64,000 bases of DNA from Comamonadaceae bacterium OH2545_COT-014 (GCA_003859965.1 RQYR01000007.1:1-64000), one strand, 5' to 3'. Positions 8,209 through 16,652 are shown, counted from the first letter of the stretch. The notes: generated by a model from the sequence alone, not told the origin. Translations and numbers: made by a program.

Positions 8209-9039
8209 CTATTCCTTGAAATAGACGATCTGGTGGCTGGTGGCCAGCATCAGCCCGGCGCTGTTCCAGAGCTGGGCGGTGTGGTCGAAAAAGCCGTGCC
8301 GGAATTCCTGCGCGCTGGCCTGGCCGAGCACGTGGCCGGCGCCGGTGTCGCGCAATTGCGCGCCGCTGGCGTGAAAGTAGATGGTGATGGACACCGTGCC
8401 CGCGGGCACGCGGCGCGCGCGGCGCAGCCAGACGCGGGGGAAGAAGGCGTCGGCCAGCGCGGCCAGGGCGCAGAAGTCCAGCGGGCGCGGCGGCGCGTCG
8501 CGCATCCAGAGCCGGGTGCGGCTGTGTTCGCCGCTGCCGTCCCAGCGCTGCGGCAGGCCGCCGCTGATGGGGCGCATCTCGTAGCGGTGCAGCCAGGCCA
8601 TGCCTTGCTCCGGCACGGGCAGCACGGGCACGGCCCCGGGCGGGGGCACGTCGGGCATGGGCACGTCGGCCATGCGCCAGGTCTCGCGCCGCACGGCGGT
8701 GACGGCGGTCGCGGTGGTGGTGACCAGCGGCGCGCCGTCTGGCCCGGCTTGCAGGATGGAGAGCGTCCAGTGCTGGGTGGAACGGTTGGTGCGCACCGGC
8801 GTGGCCTGCACGGTGAACGGCCCTTCGGTCAGCGCGCCAGCGTAGTTGACGGTGAGCGCCACCGGCTCGCCCAGCACCTGCGGGTGTTGCAGCACGGCCC
8901 GCAGCAGCGTGGCGGCGGTGATGCCGCCATAGGGGCCGACCATGTTCCAGTAGGCCGCGCTGCCGTGGCCGGTGAAGGTGCCGGGCGCGCCGGTCTCGGC
9001 GCGCAGCGCGGTGGCGGCATCCAGCGGGTGCGTGGGCAT
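8209..9039 (-). CDS. Acyl-CoA thioesterase, TesB-like double hotdog protein
   Basis: 276 residues from the ATG at 9039, which has GGAA about 9 bases upstream; an ATG at 9051 would add four. Two hotdog halves are visible: AAYWNMVGPYGGITAATLLRAV with VNYAGALTEGPF in the first, and LDFCALAALADAFFPRVWLRR with SITIYFHASG in the second. The layout matches TesB-like thioesterases that hydrolyse acyl-CoA to free acid and CoA. It sits between the thiolase and an enoyl-CoA hydratase, fitting a role in releasing CoA during fatty-acid or aromatic-acid breakdown. Substrate length cannot be told. Confidence 0.8.
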   Translation of the reverse strand: MPTHPLDAATALRAETGAPGTFTGHGSAAYWNMVGPYGGITAATLLRAVLQHPQVLGEPVALTVNYAGALTEGPFTVQATPVRTNRSTQHWTLSILQAGPDGAPLVTTTATAVTAVRRETWRMADVPMPDVPPPGAVPVLPVPEQGMAWLHRYEMRPISGGLPQRWDGSGEHSRTRLWMRDAPPRPLDFCALAALADAFFPRVWLRRARRVPAGTVSITIYFHASGAQLRDTGAGHVLGQASAQEFRHGFFDHTAQLWNSAGLMLATSHQIVYFKE

Positions 9040-9055
9040 GGCGGATTCCATTTTG

Positions 9056-9143
9056 GGGTTGGGCGTTCGGCGTTGGGCGTTGGGCGTGAAACCTTCAGCG
9101 CCTCCTCACTCACGCTCAACGCTGAACGCCCAACGCTCAACCC
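9056..9143. repeat. Long imperfect palindrome built of GCGTTGG-like units
   Basis: The left arm (9058-9091) and the reverse complement of the right arm match at 29 of 34 positions. Both arms are made of repeats of GGGCGTT/GAGCGTT. It lies between the thiolase stop (9151) and the thioesterase start (9039), within one transcription unit, so it may act as an RNA hairpin that separates or stabilises the two parts of the message. Confidence 0.7.
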
Positions 9144-9150
9144 TGCAATT

Positions 9151-10359
9151 TCAGACCCGCTCGAAAATGCCCGCCGCGCCCTGGCCCATGCCCACGCACA
9201 TGGTGACCATGCCGTACTTGAGCTGGCGGCGGCGCAGGCCGTGCACCACGGTGGCGGCGCGGATGGCGCCGGTGGCGCCCAGCGGGTGGCCCAGGGCGAT
9301 GGCGCCGCCCAGCGGGTTGACCTTGGCCGCGTCTAGCCCCAGGGTGTTGATGACGGCGAGCGACTGCGCGGCAAAGGCTTCGTTCAGCTCGATCCAGTCG
9401 AGTTGTTCTTGCGTCAGGCCCGCGTACTGGAGCGCGGCGGGAATGGCCTCAATGGGGCCGATGCCCATGATGTGCGGCGGCACGCCCCGGCTGGCGTAGC
9501 TGACAAAGCGCGCCAGCGGCGTGAGGCCGAAGCGCGTGATGGCGGCTTCGCTGGCCAGGATGAGCGCGCCCGCGCCGTCGCTGGTCTGGCTGCTGTTGCC
9601 TGCAGTGACGCTGCCGCGCGCGGCGAACACGGGGCGCAGCTTGGCCAAGCCTTCGAGCGAGGTGTCGGGGCGCGGGCCTTCGTCCACGTCCACGGTGCGC
9701 GTGCGCTCGCTCACTTCAGCGGTCTTGAGGTTGGGCTGGCGCTCGGTCACGGTCACGGGCGTGATTTCGTCCTTGAACTCGCCGGCGGCGATGGCGCGCA
9801 GGGCGCGCTGGTGCGATTCGAGCGCGAAGGCGTCTTGCGCCTCGCGGCTGACTTTCCACTGCTGCGCCACTTTCTCGGCCGTCAGGCCCATGCCGTAGGC
9901 GATGCCGTAATCGTCCACGTCGTCGGTGTTGCGGAAGATGGCGGGCGAGAGGCTGGGGCTGTTGCCCATCATGGGCACCATGCTCATGCTTTCCACGCCG
10001 GCGGCCACCATGACTTCGGCCTCGCCCACGCGGATGCGGTCAGCCGCCATGGCCACGGCCGACAGGCCGGAGGCGCAGAAGCGGTTGACGGTGATGCCGC
10101 CCACGCTTTTGGGCAGGCCGGCCAGCACCGCGCCCACGCGCGCCACGTTCAGGCCCTGCTGGGCTTCGGGGATGGCGCAGCCGCAGATCACGTCTTCGAT
10201 GGCGGCCGGCTCCAGCCCCGGCGCCTGCGCCAGCGCGGCGCGCAGCGTGTGGGCCAGCAGCTCGTCGGGCCGGGTGTGCCTGAAGTAGCCCTTGTGCGAT
10301 TTGCCAATGGGCGTGCGGGTGGCGGCGACGATGTAGGCGTCTTGGAGGGGTTTGCTCAT
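9151..10359 (-). CDS. Acetyl-CoA C-acyltransferase (thiolase, FadA/FadI type)
   Basis: 402 residues from the ATG at 10359. Active-site signatures are clear: NRFCASGLSAVAMAA (acylated Cys), NEAFAAQSLAVI, GGAIALGHPLGATGA (His) and MCVGMGQGAAGIFE (second Cys). It cleaves 3-ketoacyl-CoA into acetyl-CoA and a shortened acyl-CoA. The ATG overlaps the stop codon of the DUF559 gene (ATGA), so translation is probably coupled to it. It belongs with the hydroxyacyl-CoA dehydrogenase and acyl-CoA dehydrogenase genes upstream. Confidence 0.92.
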   Translation of the reverse strand: MSKPLQDAYIVAATRTPIGKSHKGYFRHTRPDELLAHTLRAALAQAPGLEPAAIEDVICGCAIPEAQQGLNVARVGAVLAGLPKSVGGITVNRFCASGLSAVAMAADRIRVGEAEVMVAAGVESMSMVPMMGNSPSLSPAIFRNTDDVDDYGIAYGMGLTAEKVAQQWKVSREAQDAFALESHQRALRAIAAGEFKDEITPVTVTERQPNLKTAEVSERTRTVDVDEGPRPDTSLEGLAKLRPVFAARGSVTAGNSSQTSDGAGALILASEAAITRFGLTPLARFVSYASRGVPPHIMGIGPIEAIPAALQYAGLTQEQLDWIELNEAFAAQSLAVINTLGLDAAKVNPLGGAIALGHPLGATGAIRAATVVHGLRRRQLKYGMVTMCVGMGQGAAGIFERV

Positions 10360-10823
10360 GGTGTGTCCTTGCTGTTTTGCCCCCTCTCCCGCTGGCGGGA
10401 GAGGGTTGGGGTGAGGGTGGCGGCTCGCTGCGCAGCCACGTCGGCAATGTGCTGCACGACGGCATCGGTCTGCTGCAGCACTTCGTTGTTCCAAAAACGC
10501 AGTACGGTGAAACTCGCATCTGCCAGCGCGGCGCTGCGGCGCTGGCCATGTTTTCGCGCCGGCTCGGCAGCGTGCTGGCCGCCGTCCAGTTCGACGATCA
10601 GACCCAGCGCCAGGCACGCGAAGTCGGCAAAGTAGCCCGCCACCGGGTGCTGGCGGCGGAACTTCCAGCCTTGCAGGCGGCGGCCGCGCAGGCGCGACCA
10701 AAGCAGCGCTTCGGCGTCGGTGCTGTCCTGCCGCAGCGCACGCGCGCGTGCCCTCACCCCTGCCCTCTCCCGCACGCGGGAGAGGGAGTTGGCCGCTGGC
10801 GGGCAGGCGTTGGCGGTGCACAT
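10356..10823 (-). CDS. DUF559 (Vsr/MutH-like) endonuclease-domain protein
   Basis: 155 residues. The core (about 27-120) reads LRQDSTDAEALLWSRLRGRR, FRRQHPVAGYFADFAC, LIVELDGGQH and VLRFWNNEVL, the pattern of the DUF559 family with a PD-(D/E)XK-like fold. The function is unknown, probably DNA cleavage or repair. Both ends of the protein (SRVRERAGVRA at the N-terminus, TLSRQRERG at the C-terminus) are encoded by REP-type palindromes that flank the domain in inverted orientation. Its stop overlaps the thiolase start, and it interrupts the beta-oxidation operon, so it looks like an inserted cargo gene. Confidence 0.75.
   Translation of the reverse strand: MCTANACPPAANSLSRVRERAGVRARARALRQDSTDAEALLWSRLRGRRLQGWKFRRQHPVAGYFADFACLALGLIVELDGGQHAAEPARKHGQRRSAALADASFTVLRFWNNEVLQQTDAVVQHIADVAAQRAATLTPTLSRQRERGQNSKDTP
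10382..10417. repeat. REP-type palindrome, left copy flanking DUF559
   Basis: A near-perfect hairpin (CCCTCTCCCGC / GCGGGAGAGGG) followed by TTGGGGTGAGGG. It overlaps the 3' end of the DUF559 coding sequence. The right copy at 10751 is in the opposite orientation. Confidence 0.75.
10751..10786. repeat. REP-type palindrome, right copy flanking DUF559
   Basis: CCCTCACCCCTG followed by the same hairpin (CCCTCTCCCGC, ACG loop side, GCGGGAGAGGG), that is, the left copy inverted. It encodes the start of the DUF559 protein (SRVRERAGVRA). The two copies bracket the nuclease-like domain. Confidence 0.75.
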
Positions 10824-10863
10824 CGTCGGCGTCGTCGGTTTTGCCGGGGCAGGAGCGGGTGGT

Positions 10864-13272
10864 TCAGTTCCTCACCGGCTTGCCCGTGGCCAGCATGCCC
10901 ATGATGCGTTCGTGCGTCTTGGGGCTGGCCAGCAGCGAGGTGAAGGCGCGGCGCTCCAGCGTCATCAGGTACTCCTCGCTCACCAGCGTGCCAGGGTCCA
11001 CGTCGCCGCCGGTGACCACCTGGGCGATCAGGCGGGCGATGTGAAAGTCGTGCTGGCTGATGAAGCCGCCGTCGCGCATGTTGACGAGCTGGCCGCAGAT
11101 GGTGGCCTGCCCGTCGCGGCCTGCCACCGGGAACAGCCGCCGCATGGGCGGGCGCCAGCCGGCCTGGCGCATGGCGCGCGCCTGCTGCACGGCCACGTAG
11201 AGCAGCTCGTCTTTGTGCGGCACGACCACGTCGCCTTCCAGCAGGTAGCCGAGCTGGCGCGATTCCAGCGCGCTGGCGCCCACCTTGGCCATGGCGGCGG
11301 CGGTGAAGCCTTCGGTGAGGAAGGGCAGCAAGTCCTTGCCGGTGCTGGCTTGCGCGTTTTCGGCGGCGCGGCGGGCAATGTAGGTCAGCCCGCCGGCGCC
11401 GGGGATCAGGCCAACGCCCACTTCCACCAGGCCCATGTAGCTTTCCATGGCGGCCACGCGGCGGGCGCAGTGCACGGCCAGTTCGCAGCCGCCGCCCAGC
11501 GCCATGCCGCGCACGGCGGCCACCACGGGCACGCTGGCGTAGCGGATCTTGAGCATCACGTCCTGCAGCTCTTTTTCCATGGCGTCGATCAGGTCGGCGC
11601 CGCCGGCCACGTAGCCGGGCAGCATGGCTTGCAGGTCGGCGCCCACGCTGAAGGGGTCGCCGCCGGGCCAGATGACGAGCGCCTGGCCCGCGGCTTCGGC
11701 CATGTCCACGGCGCGCGACAGGCCTTCGGCCACGTCGGGGCTGATGGCGCGCATCTTGGTCTTGATGGTGGCGATGAGCACGTCCTCGCCCGCCTCGGGC
11801 AGCGTCCACAGGCGGATGGCGGCGTCCTCGTGCTGCGTGGCGCCGGCGCTGTCGGGGCGCGGGCCGGCTTCGCCCAGCAGCCGCTCGGGGAAGTACTGCC
11901 GCTCGTACACAGGCAGGGCGCGGCGCGGTTCGAAGCGGCCGGTGGCAGGGTTCCATGAGCCTTGCGCGGTGTGCACGCCGCCGGCCTCGGCCACGGGGCC
12001 CTTGAACACCCAGTCGGGCAGGGGTGCGCGGCTCAGCGCCTTGCCGGCGTCGATGTCCTCTTGCACCATCCGGGCCACTTCCAGCCAGCCGGCTTCCTGC
12101 CACAGCTCGAACGGGCCTTGCTTCATGCCAAAGCCCCAGCGCATGGCCAGGTCCACGTCGCGCGCGGTGTCGGCAATGTCTTTCAGGTGCACGGCGGCGT
12201 AGTGAAAGCCGTTGCGCAGCACGGCCCAGAGGAACTGGCCTTGCGGGCCTTCGCTGTTTCGCAGCAGTTTCAGGCGCTCGGCGGCGGGCTGTTTGAGCAT
12301 GCGGCCGTACACCTCGTCGGCCTTCTGGCCGGCGGGCACGTAGTCGCCGCTTTCCAGGTCAAAGCGCAGGATGTCGCGCCCGGCCTTCTTGTAAAAGCCC
12401 GCCTTGGTTTTCTGGCCCAGGTGGCCCAGGTCGATGAGCTTTTGCAGCACGGGCGGCGTGGCGAAGCTGGCGTAGAAGGGGTCGGTGGCCTCGCTCAGCT
12501 TGTCCTGCATGGTGCGGATGACGTGGGCCATGGTGTCCAGGCCCACCACGTCGGCGGTGCGGAAGGTGCCGCTGGCGGCGCGCCCCAGGCGCTTGCCGGT
12601 GAGGTCGTCCACCACGTCAAAGCTCAGGCCGTAGCGCTGCACTTCGGCCATGGTGGCCAGCATGCCGGCGATGCCGATGCGGTTGGCGACGAAGTTGGGC
12701 GTGTCCTTGGCGCGCACCACGCCCTTGCCGAGCGCGGTGGTGACGAAGGCTTCCAGGTCATCGAGCACCTGCGGCCCGGTGGCGGGCGTGGCGATCAGCT
12801 CCACCAGCGTCATGTAGCGCGGCGGGTTGAAGAAGTGGATGCCGCAAAAGCGCGGGCGCAGCGCCTCGGGCAGTGCGGCGCCCAGCTCGGTGATGGACAG
12901 GCCGCTGGTGTTGCTGGCCAGGATGGCGTGTTTGGCCACGTGCGGGGCGATTTTGGCGTAGAGGTCGGCCTTCCAGTCCATGCGCTCGGCGATGGCTTCG
13001 ATCACCAGGTCGCAGCCCTTGAGCTTTTTCAGGTCGTCCTCGTAGTTAGCCGGCTCGATGAGCACGGCGTCGCGCGCGTCGGCCAGCGGCGCGGGCTTGA
13101 GCTTTTTCAGCCCCTCGATGGCCTTGAGGACGATGCCGTTTTTCGGCCCTTCCTTGGCGGGCAGGTCGAACAGGATGACGGGCACCTTGCAGTTGACCAG
13201 GTGCGCGGCGATCTGCGCGCCCATCACGCCGGCGCCCAGCACGGCGACTTTTTTCACGTTGAATCGGGACAT
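10864..13272 (-). CDS. 3-hydroxyacyl-CoA dehydrogenase / enoyl-CoA hydratase, FadN type
   Basis: 802 residues. The N-terminus holds the NAD-binding motif VAVLGAGVMGAQIAAHLVN, followed by SNTSGLSI and HFFNPPRYM of the hydroxyacyl-CoA dehydrogenase domain (to about 400). The crotonase domain is at the C-terminal side (PFSVGADLQAM, AAVRGMALGGGCELAVHC, VEVGVGLIPGAGG). Dehydrogenase first and hydratase second is the FadN order, the reverse of E. coli FadB. It should perform the hydration and oxidation steps of beta-oxidation. It is upstream of DUF559 and the thiolase on the minus strand, and downstream of DUF2147 by 15 bases. Confidence 0.9.
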   Translation of the reverse strand: MSRFNVKKVAVLGAGVMGAQIAAHLVNCKVPVILFDLPAKEGPKNGIVLKAIEGLKKLKPAPLADARDAVLIEPANYEDDLKKLKGCDLVIEAIAERMDWKADLYAKIAPHVAKHAILASNTSGLSITELGAALPEALRPRFCGIHFFNPPRYMTLVELIATPATGPQVLDDLEAFVTTALGKGVVRAKDTPNFVANRIGIAGMLATMAEVQRYGLSFDVVDDLTGKRLGRAASGTFRTADVVGLDTMAHVIRTMQDKLSEATDPFYASFATPPVLQKLIDLGHLGQKTKAGFYKKAGRDILRFDLESGDYVPAGQKADEVYGRMLKQPAAERLKLLRNSEGPQGQFLWAVLRNGFHYAAVHLKDIADTARDVDLAMRWGFGMKQGPFELWQEAGWLEVARMVQEDIDAGKALSRAPLPDWVFKGPVAEAGGVHTAQGSWNPATGRFEPRRALPVYERQYFPERLLGEAGPRPDSAGATQHEDAAIRLWTLPEAGEDVLIATIKTKMRAISPDVAEGLSRAVDMAEAAGQALVIWPGGDPFSVGADLQAMLPGYVAGGADLIDAMEKELQDVMLKIRYASVPVVAAVRGMALGGGCELAVHCARRVAAMESYMGLVEVGVGLIPGAGGLTYIARRAAENAQASTGKDLLPFLTEGFTAAAMAKVGASALESRQLGYLLEGDVVVPHKDELLYVAVQQARAMRQAGWRPPMRRLFPVAGRDGQATICGQLVNMRDGGFISQHDFHIARLIAQVVTGGDVDPGTLVSEEYLMTLERRAFTSLLASPKTHERIMGMLATGKPVRN

Positions 13273-13287
13273 GCGCTGTGCCTTTCC

Positions 13288-13773
13288 TTACTTGATGCGC
13301 TGCCAGGTCTGGGTGCGGCCAAAGGGGCCGATGGCGCCGCGCACTTGCAGCCTGGCGCCGCCTTCGACCGGGGTCAGGCGCAGGCTGTAGGTGCTGCCTT
13401 TTTCGGGGTCGAGAATGCGGCCGCCTTCCCAGACGTCCTTGTCCTCGGCCTTCTTGGCGCCGCGGATGATTTCCATGCCGACGATGGGCTGGCCCTTGCG
13501 GTCGTCGTCGCACTTGTCGCACACGGCCTGCGGGTCGGCACCGGGGCGCAGCAGTTTCTCGATGCGGCCGGTGAGCACGCCGCCTTCGCCCTCGGTGATG
13601 ACGATCTGCGCCTTGGGCTGCTTGGTTTCGTCGTCGATGCTCTGCCAGGTGCCCACGGGGGTCATGGGCGTCTGGGGGGGCACTTGTGCTTGCACTGTGA
13701 ATGCTATTAAAAAAGTAGCTGTTAGCGCTTGGCAGGCGTGCCCAAAGGCTGTTTTTGCTTGAAGGTGTTTCAT
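13288..13773 (-). CDS. DUF2147 family exported protein
   Basis: 161 residues. A signal peptide (about 1-29, ending VQAQV) precedes a DUF2147 domain: VGTWQSIDDETKQPKAQIVI, LTGRIEKLL and GGRILDPEKGSTYSLRL. The DUF2147 fold is a small lipocalin-like beta barrel of unknown function. The ATG overlaps the stop of the acyl-CoA dehydrogenase gene (ATGA), and the gene lies inside the beta-oxidation cluster. The whole signal-peptide region is encoded by an AT-rich interspersed repeat (13699-13763), so the export signal seems to have been created or replaced by a repeat insertion. Confidence 0.8.
   Translation of the reverse strand: MKHLQAKTAFGHACQALTATFLIAFTVQAQVPPQTPMTPVGTWQSIDDETKQPKAQIVITEGEGGVLTGRIEKLLRPGADPQAVCDKCDDDRKGQPIVGMEIIRGAKKAEDKDVWEGGRILDPEKGSTYSLRLTPVEGGARLQVRGAIGPFGRTQTWQRIK
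13699..13763. repeat. AT-rich interspersed repeat encoding a signal peptide
   Basis: The core GCTATTAAAAAAGTAGCTGT plus TAGCGCTTGGCAGGCG and a TTTTTGCTTGAA end matches copies at 8126 and 54198. Translated on the minus strand it gives most of residues 4-25 of the DUF2147 protein. Confidence 0.7.
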
Positions 13774-15566
13774 GCCAGGGCCTCCTCGGTGTCCATCAGG
13801 TTGGCGGCGCCGCTGCGCGCGCAGCGCATGAGGCTGGCGGTTTCCGGCAGCAGGCGCGCGAAGTAAAAGCGCGCGGTTTGCAGCTTGGCGCGGTAGAAGG
13901 GGTCGGCATTGCCTTCGGCCTGCTTTTTCAGCGCCACGCTGGCCATGCGCGCGAAGAAGTAGGCGAACACCAGGTGGCCGGCCACGCGCAGGTAGTCCAC
14001 GCTGGCGGCGCCCACTTCGTCGGCGTTGGTGAAGCCCTTGAAGCCGATTTCGGTGGTGAACTTGGTCATCTGGTCGGCCAAGTAGGCCAGGGGGTTGATG
14101 AATTCGGCCATCTTCTCGTTCACGCCTTCCTGTTCGATGAGGGCGGCGACGAGCTTGCCGAACTTCTTGAGCGTGGCGCCCTGGTTGGCCAGCACCTTGC
14201 GGCCCAGCAGGTCGAGCGACTGCACGGTGTTGGTGCCTTCGTAGATCATGTTGATGCGCGCGTCGCGCACGAACTGCTCCATGCCGGTTTCATGGATGTA
14301 GCCGTGCCCGCCGAAGACCTGCATGCAGGCGTTGGTGGCGGCGAAGCCGTTGTCGGTGAGGAAGGCTTTGACGATGGGGGTGAGCAGGGCGACGATGTCG
14401 TCGCTTTCCTTGCGCACCTTCTCGTCGGGGTGGTGCAGCGCCTTGTCGAGCATGAGGGCGCAGTAGATGCTCATGGCGCGCCCGCCCTCGGCCCAGGCGC
14501 GGGCGGTGAGCAGCATCTTGCGCACGTCGGGGTGGACGATGATGGGGTCGGCCTCGCTGTCCTTGGCCTTGGGGCCGGTCAGGCTGCGCATTTGCAGGCG
14601 CTCCTTGGCGTAGGCCAGCGCGTTCTGGTAAGCCACTTCGGTCAGGCCCAGCGACTGGTTGCCCACGCCCAGGCGGGCGGCGTTCATCATCACGAACATG
14701 GCTTGCAGGCCCTTGTGCGGCTCGCCCACCAGCGTGCCCACCGCGCCGTCGAGCGTGAGCTGCGCGGTGGCGTTGCCGTGGATGCCCATCTTGTGCTCCA
14801 GCGCGGTGCAGAAGATGGGGTTGCGCGCGCCCAGGCTGCCGTCGTCATTCACCAGGAACTTGGGCACCAGAAACAGGCTGATGCCCTTGCTGCCCTTGGG
14901 CGCATCGGGCAGGCGGGCCAGCACCAGGTGCAGGATGTTGGGGGCCATGTCGTGCTCGCCCGCGCTGATGAAGATCTTGTTGCCGGTGAGCTTGTAGCTG
15001 CCGTCCTGCTGCGGCTCGGCGCGGGTGCGCAGCAGGCCCAGGTCGGTGCCGCAGTGCGGCTCGGTCAGGCACATGGTGCCCGTCCACTCGCCGCTGGTGA
15101 GCTTGGGCAGGAACTGCTTTTTCTGCGCCTCGGTGCCGTGCGCGTGCAGCGCCTCGTAGGCGCCGTGCGACAGGCCGGGGTACATGGTCCAGGCCTGGTT
15201 GGCGCTGTTGAGCATTTCATAAAAGCACTGGTTGGCCACGAAGGGCAGGCCCTGGCCGCCGTATTCGGGCTCGCACGACAGCGCGGGCCAGCCGCCTTCC
15301 ACGTACTGCTGGTAGGCGGCCTTGAAGCCCTGGGGCGTGCGCACCTCGTGCGTGGCCGCGTCCAGCGTGCAGCCCTCGGCATCGCCGGAGAGGTTGAGCG
15401 GCTGCACCACTTCGGCCGCGAACTTGCCGCCTTCTTCCAGCACGGCATTGAGCGTGTCGGCGTCCAGCTCGGCATGGCGCGGGATGGCCTTCAGTTCATC
15501 GACGACGCCCAGCACTTCGTGCATCACGAACTGCATGTCGCGCAGCGGGGGGGTGTAGGTGGGCAT
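13770..15566 (-). CDS. Acyl-CoA dehydrogenase with C-terminal extension (FadE role)
   Basis: 598 residues from the ATG at 15566, which has AGGAG about 9 bases upstream. The long form contains an N-terminal domain starting PLRDMQFVMHEVLGVV, the flavin-binding GTMCLTEPHCGTDLG region, HKMGIHGNATAQL, and MIYEGTNTVQSLDL around the catalytic Glu, followed by a C-terminal acyl-CoA dehydrogenase extension (PF12806-like). It makes the first oxidation of fatty acyl-CoA and passes electrons to ETF. It is the first structural gene of the minus-strand cluster, 50 bases after the TetR gene. Confidence 0.92.
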   Translation of the reverse strand: MPTYTPPLRDMQFVMHEVLGVVDELKAIPRHAELDADTLNAVLEEGGKFAAEVVQPLNLSGDAEGCTLDAATHEVRTPQGFKAAYQQYVEGGWPALSCEPEYGGQGLPFVANQCFYEMLNSANQAWTMYPGLSHGAYEALHAHGTEAQKKQFLPKLTSGEWTGTMCLTEPHCGTDLGLLRTRAEPQQDGSYKLTGNKIFISAGEHDMAPNILHLVLARLPDAPKGSKGISLFLVPKFLVNDDGSLGARNPIFCTALEHKMGIHGNATAQLTLDGAVGTLVGEPHKGLQAMFVMMNAARLGVGNQSLGLTEVAYQNALAYAKERLQMRSLTGPKAKDSEADPIIVHPDVRKMLLTARAWAEGGRAMSIYCALMLDKALHHPDEKVRKESDDIVALLTPIVKAFLTDNGFAATNACMQVFGGHGYIHETGMEQFVRDARINMIYEGTNTVQSLDLLGRKVLANQGATLKKFGKLVAALIEQEGVNEKMAEFINPLAYLADQMTKFTTEIGFKGFTNADEVGAASVDYLRVAGHLVFAYFFARMASVALKKQAEGNADPFYRAKLQTARFYFARLLPETASLMRCARSGAANLMDTEEALA

Positions 15567-15616
15567 GGGCAAGCTCCTGGATGAGAAGGTGTGGGTGAAA
15601 AGGGAAAAGACGGTTC

Positions 15617-16282
15617 TCAGGCCGCGCCGTAGCGGGCCAGAATGTTGTCGAAGCCGCGCACGGCGCGCGCCGTGGAGCCGCTGCGGCGCAGGAAGCGGGC
15701 GTCGTAGTGCAGGGCCAGGATCAGGGCGTGGATCTCGAAGGTGATTTGCCGCGCATCGGTATCGGCCGCCAGGTGCCCGGCCTCGCGCGCCTGGGCCGCC
15801 GCGCGCTCCATGGCCTGCAACCAGGTGCTGACGGCCGCGCACAAGGCATCGCGCACCGGGCCGGGCCGGTCGTCGAACTCCACCGCGCCGCTGATGAAGA
15901 TGCAGCCCGAATCCAGCTCGGCGCTGGTGTAGCGCATCCAGCGCTCGAACAGCGCGCGCAGCCGCGGCAGCCCGCGCGGCTCGGCCATGGCGGGGGTGAA
16001 CACCTCGGCCTCGAAGCGCGCGAAATACGCGCGCACCACGGAAATCTGCAATTCCTCGCGCGAGCCGAAGTGCGCGAACACGCCCGACTTGCTCATGCCC
16101 ATGGCCTCGGCCAGGGCGCCGATGGACAAGCCCTCCAGCCCCACCTGCGCCGCCATGCGCAGCGCGGCATCAACGATGGCCGCCTTGGTCTGCTGGCCCT
16201 TGAGAAAGCCGCGCGGCGACGATGCGGCGCGGCCGCGACCACGGCGGGCAGAGGCGGCAACGGGCGTGAAAGCGGTACTCAT
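15617..16282 (-). CDS. TetR family regulator of the beta-oxidation cluster
   Basis: 221 residues from the ATG at 16282; an upstream ATG at 16315 would put the operator inside the gene, so 16282 is preferred. The N-terminal helix-turn-helix reads AAIVDAALRMAAQVGLEGLSI, then LAEAMGMSKSGVFAHFGSREEL. The C-terminal ligand domain is not recognisable in detail. A 12-bp palindrome sits 12 bases upstream of the start. Since it is the first gene of the cluster and reads in the same direction, it probably represses itself and the downstream acyl-CoA genes, with an acyl-CoA as likely inducer (inference from context). Confidence 0.85.
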   Translation of the reverse strand: MSTAFTPVAASARRGRGRAASSPRGFLKGQQTKAAIVDAALRMAAQVGLEGLSIGALAEAMGMSKSGVFAHFGSREELQISVVRAYFARFEAEVFTPAMAEPRGLPRLRALFERWMRYTSAELDSGCIFISGAVEFDDRPGPVRDALCAAVSTWLQAMERAAAQAREAGHLAADTDARQITFEIHALILALHYDARFLRRSGSTARAVRGFDNILARYGAA

Positions 16283-16293
16283 GGCAATAAAAC

Positions 16294-16305
16294 GAACGAT
16301 CGTTC
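16294..16305. promoter_or_regulatory. Probable TetR operator
   Basis: The perfect palindrome GAACGATCGTTC lies 12 bases upstream of the TetR start codon, in an otherwise AT-richer promoter stretch. Its size and position fit an autoregulatory TetR operator. Confidence 0.65.
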
Positions 16306-16387
16306 TATTCTGCATGAGTGCGCCAAGCAGACCAAGCCGCTTGGGAGCCAGAACGCTCGGTGTTTTCCCTAGGGTCTGCTCTCCCTA

Positions 16388-16578
16388 AAAACCTGGTCAA
16401 GATCTCGGCGCGAGTGGGCAAGAAGCGGTTTGGGATGGGATGCGAGGCGCCACCTCTGATACACATCCCGCGCGGCCAATAGCCCGTCATAGCCTGTGCC
16501 ATTGGCCCGTCTTGCTTGCGCCGCAGACCGCCCCAATCCACTTGCTTGCCTGCCGTGCAGGGATTTTGAACAGGTATC
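16388..16578. repeat. Long interspersed repeat, copy A
   Basis: About 190 bp bounded by degenerate terminal inverted repeats (AAAACCTGGTCAA and TTTGAACAGGTATCT). It shares blocks with copies at 23666, 30841 and 38113: AGCGGTTTGGGATGGGATGC, GGCCAATAGCCCGT and GCGCCGCAGACCGCCCCAAT. Same orientation as copy C. It starts 106 bases upstream of the TetR gene and carries no believable gene. It is the most diverged full copy. Confidence 0.8.
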
Positions 16579-16652
16579 TCAAACCATCACTGCACTAGCT
16601 TCACCACTGGCACGGGCCTCAGGCACCTGTGCGCCCGCCCGCTTGACCCATG

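Noticed and set aside
10720-13710. Long plus-strand open frames opposite the hydroxyacyl-CoA dehydrogenase gene
   Set aside because: His/Gly/Ala-rich translations without motifs, antisense to an enzyme with complete signatures on the minus strand.
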